Assembly (NCBI GenBank): GCA_028551475.1
Contig: CM052354.1
Coordinates: forward strand, 27,427,258-27,491,257
Origin: Casuarina equisetifolia
Taxonomy: Eukaryota > Streptophyta > Magnoliopsida > Fagales > Casuarinaceae
Length of the DNA stretch: 64,000 bases
Direction of reading: 5' to 3'
Shown piece after piece: positions 23,420 to 33,853 of the stretch (positions are counted from its first letter, which is position 1; the number at the start of each line of letters is the position of its first letter). The notes beneath the pieces are model-generated. The model did not search any database. It saw nothing but the letters and a program-made list of their open reading frames with translations, and was not told where the DNA came from. The translations under genes and the position numbers were made by a program.

Positions 23420-23452
<33 letters not shown>

Positions 23453-24613
23453 TACAGAATTAGGTGTTCTATATATTGACAATTGAATCTTGAATTGTTA
23501 CTAGATCCAATGAGACAAAAATTTCTCCAGATTTAAATTTGAATCAAGATCGTGTTATTGAATTCTGTTGCGGCTGTAGACGTGGTTTTTGACTTGGTAA
23601 ACAAATTTGTTACCCTGGGAGCTTCCACTCCGTAAGTGTGTGAGAAGGGTGTAATTTCTGTATTAGAAGTCAAAATAAGAATCATTCATTCATCACAAAC
23701 AAGGAAAAAGGAAAAGAAAAAAAAAACCCGAAATAGCAATGCTTGCATTAGCAGAGGAGCTTGCACGTTGCCTCACATCGGTCAAAGCATTATCAATTCG
23801 GAACTCAAAACAAAACCCCTGTGATTTGTGGCTCCTGAGGTGCTTAAAATACCAAGCCATGGTATAGTTTGTAATGGGATTTGAGTTTCAGTGCTCCACT
23901 GCCGAACAGGTAATGGCTTGGAAGACTTAAACTGTACTAACTCTGATTAAAACCCAATTACAAAGCTCATATAAAGCATGAAAATTGAAGCTCGGTTTTC
24001 AATCAAGAAGCAACTTGATATAGAATGATTTTTCGTAGGAAAATCAAATAAGAAGATTTTAAATATCGATCGAAAAAGGAATAAATTTACATAATTTCTT
24101 TTTTTTTTTTTTGAAAAACCATACTAAGATCTTCTCTCTTTTTGTGGTCGATTCTATACGTATACCCCATATTTAGCCCAAACTTATGTAATTTCTATAT
24201 AAGAACTATGTTGGAGATACAATTGCCCATTTGATTATTTCCTTAGTTGTTTGTTGATTATTTTCGTCTAAGATTATTTTCAAAGTTAAACGAGGGATTC
24301 TTTCCATATAATTATTAATTGTGAAAATCAAACAATTTTGAAAAATTAGATTCTAGACGGTGGAAAAATATTTCCTCAATTTCCTTAGTATATTTCTTCG
24401 GACTTTCCGAATACTCCCATGACCCCTTCTTCTTCTTCGTCTCTCCTTCTTCCAATGCCTTTTTCCTCGACTTAACGCAAAAATCCATTTTCGGCTTTAC
24501 GACATTCAATACAGTCTGCGGACCCTTGTCCTGTCCCTCTGTACGCTCTTAAGACTTTGGCTTAGTTGATAGACTCTGGTATGCCCACTTCTTTAGCTTC
24601 CCCATGGTGTCCA
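22115..24613. other. Spacer between NOV-like copies 1 and 2
   Basis: It starts with the 3' untranslated region of copy 1, which holds a short tandem duplication of CTGCTTGCTTGC.GATTCTGAT (about 22275 and 22331). Blocks at 23030-23150, 23630-23800 and 23850-24030 recur after copies 2, 3 or 4, so this is part of the array's repeat unit. The microsatellite at 23408 and the copy-2 promoter region (from about 24420) are also here. No gene is seen. Confidence 0.6.
23408..23452. repeat. Compound (CG)n(CA)n(TA)n microsatellite
   Basis: CG dinucleotides (23408-23420) pass into CA (23420-23436) and then TA (23437-23452) without a break. This alternating purine/pyrimidine run could adopt Z-form DNA. 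It is not present in the other spacers. Confidence 0.9.
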
Positions 24614-24624
24614 TATAAATATAT
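24614..24624 (+). promoter_or_regulatory. TATA box, NOV-like copy 2
   Basis: TATAAATATAT lies 39 bases before the ATG. It is conserved in copies 3 and 5 at similar places. Confidence 0.55.
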
Positions 24625-24652
24625 TTGTCTTTTTCGCAGGTTTTGGTAACGT

Positions 24653-27600
24653 ATGGAAATGGAAACGAGGATGGCGAGGGAACACATAGAAAATATACGT
24701 AAAACAAAGTTCTCGATTGGTGGGGAACCAAACCCATTGATAGAGGATCTTCACGAGGCCGTCAAGAATCTCTCTGCTGAGCTTTATGCCAAGGATATTC
24801 ACTTCCTCATGGAACTCATTCAGGTTCATCGCCCATTCTCTCCTCCAGTTTTATATACTCGTGCATGTGGGTGTGTATGTCTGCTTGCTTGTTTCTTGCA
24901 GATTCTATGTAATTTAGTGTGCGTGTTTGTGAACCTGAATGGTGTATGATTGTTCTTCAATGGCGAAACTGTGGATTTTAGCGACCTTTATTTGACTGCT
25001 AAGGGAAAAGGGGACTCCTCAATTAGGGCTTGCGTTTTAATGGGTTCTCATCTAATTAAAAAGAATTAGTGTTCTATTTACTTAAGCATTGTTAATATAT
25101 TCTATCTTTCCCTTGGATGTAGTCTAGATGGCAAGTATTCAGTATTTGAAACCTTTTGGCTATATTTTTAATTGACCTGAGCATACTTTAACCCAGTTGA
25201 TATTTCCTAATTTGAGCCATTAATTAGAGTTTGGTGAGATTTTTTTAATAATTTTTAAATATTATAACTCATGGACCCAAACTCACGTACACAGCATGTC
25301 TAACCCCAAACCTCACAAATAATGATTCCCACTAACTCACCAGACAATTTGGTGAGGTTTTGGGTTATTGGAAAAAAAAAAATCAATATATTCTATCAAA
25401 ATTACCTTTTTTTTTAAAAAAAAAATTTCCTTTTGATACTTCCTTTTTTCTTTCCATCTTGTCTTTCAACTAACCAATTCACAATTTTGTTCAGTCACTC
25501 CTATCATTGTAATTCGCAATTAGTAGAGTCATATTAAGAAAGGGTGAATTTTGGTTATCAGAGTGCACAAGGCAATAACTATCCGGAGGGGGTGCAACCT
25601 TCGCTTGAGTTCATCATAACATCTGATGACATTACGGCCTCAGGAACTCCAGCAACATTGTTGATTTTCAACAATGAAAAAGGTTTCTCTTATGAAAACA
25701 TAAACTCTGTTTGCAGTGTTGGCCGATCCACCAAAAAACGCAAGAGGAAATGCGGTTATAATGGAGAGAAAGGTATATCATCATCATTATTGTGTAAGAC
25801 TATTTAGTCATATTTAAGAGTCAAAATCTTTTATACTTTACAAGTAAATTTTATTAAAGAAATAAAAAAAGTCAAATATGATATCTAGATTTTCATCTAT
25901 ATTTTGTTTTATTTTTGAATGGATAGTTAGCTTTTTTGACTTTTTCAATCCACTAATTCTATTAATAAATAATGATATGACCTTAGGGAGATTAATACGA
26001 TGTAATCAATCACACAACAAGGTCATATAAGTACTATGTCCTAAATAAAAATATGATTATAGAAAATGATAAAAAAATTAAAAATTAAGAATTATTTTAG
26101 TAAGGAAATCTCCAAGTAAACAAACAATTGAGATATTTTCAAAGTCCCATAAGAATAGTTTGGATAACTCCACAAAGTATTTTTGAAAATTATTTGATCA
26201 CTGTCTTACTTTAAGCATCATTTAACTTACAGATAGTTCATCACTACCTTTATTATCTTTTCAGATTTTTTTTCGTATGATAATTTATTTTAAAATGTGA
26301 TTAGAAAAATTAATCTTATCAATACATGATGCTTTTATAACACTGTAAAATAACAAACTAATTAGCCTTTCCAATGGGACATAATTTAGTTTTCAATGAA
26401 TTGAAAACTAAAAAATTGAATTGATTATTTTAGAAGCACAACAAATAAATTGAAATCATATGCAATCTAGAAAATTAACTCAAATTTATTATAAAACAAA
26501 AATATCTAAGTATGAAAAGAAAAAAGACTTGTTTTAAGACCTCTGCAGAAACAATAAAATAACACAACATGATCAACAAAAAAATTCCCTAAACAAGATA
26601 TTAATGACTTATTCCTGTTTACACTATAAAAAGATCTCCAATTTTTAAATATCTAATAAAACTGCCAAAATAAGATATTGAAGTTTGGCTCCCATTTTTG
26701 GAGTCTTTTTTTTTTCTTTTCAAAAACTATTTAATTAATCAATTCATTTTACTATTTAATTTTGCAAAGTAAATAAATTAATAACAAAGTAGTTTTTCCA
26801 GTTTTTAGAAAACTTGAGTTTCAAAATTTATAGTCCTTTGCGAATCTATGCAAATGATTAGTTGCTCACTTATTCTTAAGATTAACTTAATTAAGTAGGT
26901 AGATCAATAACATTTATAATATTATGTAAACTAATTCACCGATATTACATTCAGACGCATCATATATAATTTTTAACTATGATATTGTTGACTATTTTTC
27001 CAGAAAATTCAAAGCAATAATTTCATATCTCAAGAGTTTATCTTCAAATTAGAAAAGAAAATGGAAATAAAAATTCTTCATTTATGAGCTTCTACATCGA
27101 TATTATATCATATTTATGTTTGATTTGCTATGTTACTCAAATGGTTAGTTGTGAATTCTATACCAATGACTTGAGTATAGAAATAATTGTAATGTCACTA
27201 AACTTTCCAAGAATTTAACTCTCATATATAAGAACTCTAATATCAGGTGCTTAGAGTTCTAACCCAAGATCCCTCTCTTTCCTATTCAATGTGAGGCATG
27301 CCATCTCCACCTAGGAGTTGTGACTGTAACCTTCCGTGCATGTTCTTCTAGCTATCTTTTTCTTTGCCATATGAAATCTTCTAATGATTAGAAGACTGTT
27401 GTTTGATGTGATTTTGTGAGGTTCATTTATTGTGACACACCATGGGATTTTATATTAGGTAATTCTTGTTCAAGTTGAAGATTTGTTAAAAATTAGATAT
27501 GTTAACTCGTCTTTCTTTTTTTTTTTTTTTCTACATATATAGTTTGAGAGATTTAGAAGAATATCTAGGTTTCTTCTTGTTGGTCGTCCTCACTTTTTTA

Positions 27601-30600
27601 TTTTATTTCTTATTTTTATGAACATATGCAGGAATTGGATTCAAAAGTGTCTTTTTAATTACCGCTAACCCATACATATTCAGCAATGGATATCATGTTC
27701 GGTTCAGTGAAGAGCCTTGCCCTCATTGCAATCTTGGGTTCATTGTCCCTGAATGGGTGGAGAAGCCAACTCTTTCTGACATAAAAGATGTATATGGTCC
27801 TGGAAACACTCTTCCGACGACAACAATAGTGTTACCTTTGAAGCCAGATAAGGTTAAACCCGTGAAGGAGCAGTTCTCTAGCATTCATCCTGAACTTATG
27901 TTGTTCCTCTCAAAGATAAAACGACTTTCATTTAGAGTACATAACAAGGATTCTAAACTCAGTACTGTGAGTGCAATAGCTATTACTAGTGAGACTGACT
28001 TTGAATTGAAGAAGAATATTGATGCTGAGTCTTATACACTTCATCTCTCAGCCGAGGAAAAGGATAAGGGGTTTGAGAAGGGATGCAGTTACTACATGTG
28101 GAGGGAGAAGTTTCCAGTTAAGAACGTTGGCTTTTCCTTTTGAAGAGCGTCTTCAAGAGGGGATGAGCTCACCTGGAGTGTATGCATATCTTCCCACAAA
28201 GATGGTCACTAATTTTCCTTTCATAATCCAAGCAGATTTTCTACTAGCATCTTCAAGGGAGACAATCCTCCTGGACAACAAATGGAACAAAGGGATTCTC
28301 GATTGTGTGCCTTCAGCTTTTATCAATGCCTTCCTGTCGTTAGTCAAAACTTCAAAAACTGTTCCAGTATCCAGTTTGGCCCCAGTATTTAAGTTCATTC
28401 CCGCCATTAAGTCTTCTTATCAAGAGCTCAATATCGTGAGGGCATCAATCAAAGCAAAGCTTGTTGAAGAACATATTATTCCGAGCGAGACACTCACAAA
28501 GCAGAAAATTTTTCATAAACCTCGCGAAGTTGGCAGGCTTATGCCTGCTTTTTGGAACATATTGGAGAAGGCGAAGAATGAAGGGGTGAGATTGTTTGAT
28601 CCCTCATCTCATGAAAAGCCTTTTTTGAATTCCTCATTTGACAATCAGGAGTATGATGACCTATTGCGTTTCCTGGGGGTGGAAGAAGTCAGCAAGAATT
28701 GGTACGCAAAGTACATTAGCAGTTATGATTTTGTTGCAGGAATGTCGGAGGAGTTGTATTTGGAGATTTTGCTATTTGTTGCTGAAAATTGGCACTCCAA
28801 ATTTTTCTGGTCCGACTTCCGGGGCATACCACTGATAAAGTACGTGGATCTTCAGGGGAGGGTGTCTTTGTGCGCTATAAATGAAGGATATAAGTTGTCT
28901 TTATCAAAAAGGAATGATCAGGTGTCCTGGTTGATTAATTGGAACACGGAATTTGGATCTGTGGAAAATTGTTTTTTTATGCCCAAAAGCACACAAGATG
29001 CTATCTTTTTAAGCTCTAAACGAGTAATATTATCGGAATGGCTTGAGTGTTCTGTGAAAGTTAGAGAAATGGACGTGCATGACTATGCAGCTCGCCTTAA
29101 TAGTTTCCTCTACAAGGACCGCAAGCTGCCGGTTGCATTTGCTCACTTTTTATATCACTCTCTCTCAAAGAACCATCTATCAAAAGAGCAAGTGGATTTT
29201 TTTTGTGGTTTTATGCCGCTTGTTGATAACGATGGGAATGTAGAGAGACCAAAGCAAGAGGTTTTTGCCCCTGCTTCTGTAAGCAAATGGATGGGATTGA
29301 TTGGTTCAAATCCATGGAGAGGGGAAGGCTACATTGACTTAGCAGAATGCTATCTACATGCAGGTCATTTTGCAGGAGAATTTACTCCTGCAGGGGAGCT
29401 CTTGGAGTTCCTTAAAACTCGACTCGTAATTTCCGATATTCCCTACATCCCTCCTCCCGATGCTGCATTTTCTGCTGTTTCTGCTCCACTGACCAATCAA
29501 AATGTATTCTTGCTGTTGGATTGGATTCGAAACCTGAAAAGTAGAGGAAGTTGTCCGGAGAAGTTCTTGCAATGCATAAAGGAAGGTAGCTGGTTGAAAA
29601 TTACCACCAACGGTTGTTCTGGTTATAGACCACCATCTAAGTCATTCATGCTTTCGTCAACATTGGGAAATATTTTTCAGAATGGATCCGTGACTTTTGA
29701 TATTCCATTGATAGATCGAAGTTTTTATGGAGAAAAAATAAACGAGTATGAGGAAGAGCTGAAGACAATTGGAGTCATGTTCAATTACGAGGAAGCATAT
29801 CAATTCATTGAGAACCATCTAACTTCTCTTGCCACTTCCTTCACTCTAACTAGAGGCCATGTTCTCTCTGTGCTAAATTTCATTAGATTCTTGAGAGAAG
29901 CTTTTCTTCCAGTCGACAAGTTCACGAACATTATCAAAGTAAAAAGATGGCTAAGGACATCCTCTGGTTGCCGGTCTCCTGTTGAGTCTGTTTTATTTAA
30001 CTGTGAATGGAGAGCTGCATCTCAAGTAAGTGACATACCGTTCATCGATCAAGATTACTATGGTGAAGAAATCCTTGCTTTTAAAGAGGAACTGAAGTCC
30101 CTTGGCGTGTTAGTTGAATTCTGTGGGAATTACAAGCTCGTTGTAGACAACTTAAAACAACCTTCAATGTTGACTAATTTGACGTCTGATGCTGTTCTTT
30201 TGATACTGGAATGTGTACGTTCTTTAGGGTCTTTTTCATCCAAAAATGTTGTTGAGGCTTTGAGATATGTGGAATGCTTCAAGACAAATTTAGGTTACAA
30301 GTCCCCGGGAGAATGTTTCCTGGATAACCCTGAATGGGGTTGCATCCTACATGTCTTCGGAGGTTTCCCTTTGCTTGATGAAGAGTTCTATGCAATCAAC
30401 ATCTCTTCCTACAAAGACGAGTTGAAGCAAATAGGAGTGAAGGTGGATTTTGAGGAGGCTGTCAAAGTATTTGCTCAGACTTTCAAGCAGCAAGCCTCTT
30501 CCATCTCAAAAGAAAGTGCCATGTCTTTCCTGTCATGTTGCAGACAACTAAAGGACACCCCATATGAGTTTCCATCGGATCTTAAGAAGCTGAAGTGGTT

Positions 30601-32366
30601 GCGGACTCGGCTTGGTGACTATAGATCTCCGAGCAATTGCATTCTTTTTGGGCCAGCTTGGCATTCAATTTCTCCAATTACTCTCCTCCCGTTCGTAGAT
30701 GATACCGACAGTTATTATGGCGCGGACATACATGAGTACGGGAAAGAGTTGAAGAGTACGGGGGTCATTACTAAATTCAAAAATGGAGTGAAGTTTGTAG
30801 CTGCTGGTCTTTGTTTTCCCCAAGATCCCTCCCACGTAACTCCTGCTAATGTGCTTAAATTGCTGGAGTGCATCCGCATCTTACTGGGAAGTGAATGTTA
30901 TTCCTTTCCGGACAATTTCTGGAAAAGAGTTTCTCAAAAATGGTTGAAGACCTGTGTTGGTTATAGACCTCCAAAAGAGTGCTTATTGTTTGGTTCCAGT
31001 TGGGGTTCTTACTTGGAGAAGACAGATGGACCCTTCTTAGATGAAAATTTTTATGGTTCTGGTATTATATCCTACAAGGCAGAGCTCAAGAAAATAGGGG
31101 TTACAGTTGCTTTTAAAAAGGGAGGCCCATTGATTGCTAGTCAACTTGGTTTCCATGTTCAATTTTCTACTATAGTTCGGATATACAACTACTTGAGCGA
31201 GTGTAAGTGGAAGCCAAGCAGTGAAGCTGCCAGAAGGATTTGGATCCCAAATGGAAATCTGAATGGAAAGTGGGTCGGTCCCAGAGAATGCGTTTTTGCA
31301 TGATGAGGATGGCTTCTTCGATGGGCAGCTGCAAGTTTTGGAGAAACACTATGACAAAAACTTGCTTCCGTTTTTTGCCTATGCTTTTGATGTTAGATAC
31401 AATGCTTCGGTTGATGATTACTGCAAAATATGGAAGGTCTGGGAAGATTCAGGACGCTCACTGTTGCGTGCTGACTGTTGTAAGTTCTGGGCATATGTTT
31501 CGAAGCAATGGAGCCCAAACACTGAGAAAACACTGGCTGATAACTTGAAGAAATTACCTGTCGGTTCAGACTCAGACGGAATTTTGTTGTCCAACAAGCA
31601 CGATGTGTTCATCGCTGATGATCTTCAATTGAAGGATCTTTTTGAGCAGTCTTCTCCTCAACCAATATTTGTCTGGTACCCTCGGCAAAACTTGCCTTCT
31701 TTATCTCGTACAAAGTTGGTGGAAATTTACAAGAATATCGGTGTTCGGAGAATATCTGAATCTGTGCAGAAGGAAGAATCATCTCCAGTAGACGTCACTC
31801 ATCTTAATCAGGTGAATCGAAAGGAGTTTTTGATTAAAAAAGGGCTGGTAAGACTCATTCTTGGTTTTCTAGCAGATCCTATAAGGAAAATGGAAGTGGA
31901 GAAGAGGCACGAGACTATCCAGGGGCTTCTTAATGCCACTATCCTTGAGACAGTAGAGCCCATCACTTTTAAGTACAATTTATCACTTTCTTCTGGAAAA
32001 ATTGTGGAGGCAAAAGGAAGCCGAATGATCCGGTGGGACAGAGAGTCTTCAAAAATTTTCACACAGAAGTTGGACAGATCTGGTGGATGCAAGAATATCG
32101 TAGAGTATGCTTCCAACTTTTCTGATACGATATCCGAGGGTCTGCTATGGGAGAGCAGTGACCATATCGGTGCACTCTCTGAGCTGATCAAGTTGGGCTT
32201 CATGCTGGAATTTAATGAGGAGGCAATTGGGTTTTTAATGAAGTCCACTAATTTGCAGATTTTCAAGGAGGACGAGGAGCTCCTCGCTTCTACCTTCCCT
32301 TCGGTTACAGCCATAAAATGCCCTCCCTTGTTGTACAGAAGAAAACGAGGACGGGAAGGGCATTGA
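24653..32366 (+). pseudogene. NO VEIN/sacsin-like GHKL ATPase gene, copy 2 (two frameshifts, damaged ATP site)
   Basis: Exons by comparison are 24653-24823, 25562-25772 and 27632-32366, with intact splice sites and phases. Three defects are visible. The N-box reads ELIQ then SAQGN instead of NAEDN, losing the Mg-binding Asn and the adenine-binding Asp of this ATPase class. About 47 bp are missing at 28122-28127 (after FPVK), which shifts the frame and gives a stop at 28143. One extra T in the run 31293-31297 shifts the frame again. Between these breaks the frame is open for more than a thousand codons and the five repeats are kept; one FYG core became FYA. The C-terminus is also new: after ASTFPS it continues for about 20 basic residues to a stop at 32366, because the usual end was replaced. 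It is probably a recent pseudogene. Confidence 0.85.
25301..25367. repeat. Near-perfect inverted repeat in intron 1 of copy 2
   Basis: About 20 bases at 25301-25320 pair with 25347-25367, leaving a 26-base loop. It sits in a segment of roughly 400 bp (about 25000-25400) that enlarges this intron compared with the other copies. It may be a remnant of a small non-autonomous transposon, but clean ends and a target duplication were not found. Confidence 0.5.
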
Positions 32367-32710
32367 CCGGAGGCATCGAAGCTAAAGGATGACCAGCTCT
32401 TCTGTAAGGTTTACTTGAGGTATTGGCGTGTGTGTTATTTTCTTATTGATCACTACTTGCTTGCTGATTCGTGTTTGAAGAGTATGTTCCCGTGTGGGTC
32501 AAGCAGAATCCTATTTATGTTGTTTATATCTCATCTTCAACCCTATCAACAACACATGATCTTAGTTTTACATCTCTGTTCCTTGCCATCTTGAAACTGA
32601 TTCATCGAGTTGCTATCTTCATTCCATGCTCTTCATGATGCTTGTTGAGCAGACAAAACGTAGCACATGTAACTTGCTGCAACATGTATCTCCACGAGCT
32701 TTCACTTTGT

Positions 32711-32792
32711 AGAACTGGCAGTGGGTTGAAACCAAGACTCCACAAAGAAAAGCATCTAAACTAGAAAAATCGGCAAAGAATGCTGTGCATTC
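32711..32792 (-). pseudogene. PDHB remnant (intron 7 end and start of exon 7 match)
   Basis: Bases from GAACTGGCAGTGGGTTGAAA to AATGCTGTGCA match the PDHB gene at about 12145-12235, including the sequence of the exon 7 3' end. The match is broken by small deletions and then stops. The same piece, longer, is found after copies 3 and 4. Confidence 0.65.
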
Positions 32793-33530
32793 TATATCAG
32801 CCTTTTTTGACTAACCTTCTAAATTTTGAATATGACTAATCTTCTCATTTGCCACTGTTCTTGCCAGGCTAGAAGGAGGGAAAAAATAAATAAATGATCA
32901 AAGCGGCTAGTGGTAAAAGATCCTTTATAATAATCTCCAATGGTGGTCAGGTAAAAATTTAATCATTCTTGATTATCTTAAATGTCTTAGAAGGCTTCGC
33001 AATGTTATATCAATCATGCGATCTCTTTCTTACTCTCTCCTCTGTGCGGCTTTTCTTGCTAGTTATTTTTAATGGGTAAAGATAGAGTCAGCGATAAGTG
33101 TTTTTTTTCCACACTTCATGAATATTTTAGGGGGAGAGAGATATGAAGACGAAGAATTTGGTAAAAAAAGAGAGTTGACGCTCTGAATTCCAAGCCAATT
33201 ACAAAGCTCTTAGATTTGTGGTTCCTGAGGTGCCTAAAATTCCAAGCCATGGTGTAGTTGGTAAGAGGTTTTGAATTTCAATGCCGAACTGCGGAACAGG
33301 AAGTGGCTTTGAAGACTCCAAACTGCACCAATTATTGATTAAAACCCAATTACAAAGCTCATATGAAGCATGGTAACTGAAGCTTGGGTTTTGATCAAGA
33401 AGCAACTTGACTATAAAAAGATTGTTCGTAGGAAAGTTATAATGATAAAATAAAGTTCTCTCTTGATAGGACGCCTCTTTTAAAGGTTGAAAATATCTTA
33501 TATAAGCATGTAGTCCTAATCACTTCAAGT

Positions 33531-33624
33531 TTTGGAGTCCTAGTTGTACTAGGACTTGAAGTCCTAGTTGCATTAGGTCTTGGAGTTCTTGTTGTATTGA
33601 GTCCTGGAATCCTAGTTGCTTTGG
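33531..33624. repeat. Minisatellite, four ~24-bp units
   Basis: Four imperfect head-to-tail units of the form TTGGAGTCCTAGTTGTACTA lie upstream of copy 3 and are absent from the other promoter regions. Units differ at several positions. Confidence 0.8.
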
Positions 33625-33785
33625 AGTTGATCTCCTTTTTAAAGCACGGTCCTAATAGACTTCCAATACAAAACCTTTTCCTCTACCTTTTTCAGTCTGT
33701 TTTATTCTCTCCCTACGCTCTCAAGACCTTGGCTTCGTTGATAGACTCTAATATGCCTACTTCCTAAAGCATCCGAGAGCGTCAA

Positions 33786-33796
33786 TATAAATATAT
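33786..33796 (+). promoter_or_regulatory. TATA box, NOV-like copy 3
   Basis: TATAAATATAT lies 58 bases before the predicted ATG, as in the neighbouring copies. Confidence 0.55.
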
Positions 33797-33853
33797 CTCC
33801 GTTTGTTTTGCAGGATCTGATTTTAGTGAGTGAGTTTCGGTAACGTATACAAA

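Larger units (their letters stand above)
32367..33785. other. Spacer between NOV-like copies 2 and 3
   Basis: It holds 3' flank repeats shared with the other spacers (about 32455-32640), a PDHB remnant at 32711-32792, and a block at 33200-33440 shared with 23830-24030. A short minisatellite at 33531-33624 and the copy-3 promoter region follow. No gene is seen. Confidence 0.6.

Noticed and set aside
23408..23452. CRISPR-like or telomere-like array
   Set aside because: Simple dinucleotide repeats only; no spacers, and the organism is a plant.
28122..28127. The 47-bp gap in copy 2 read as a short intron
   Set aside because: The bases are absent from the genome, not spliced; no intron exists here in any other copy.
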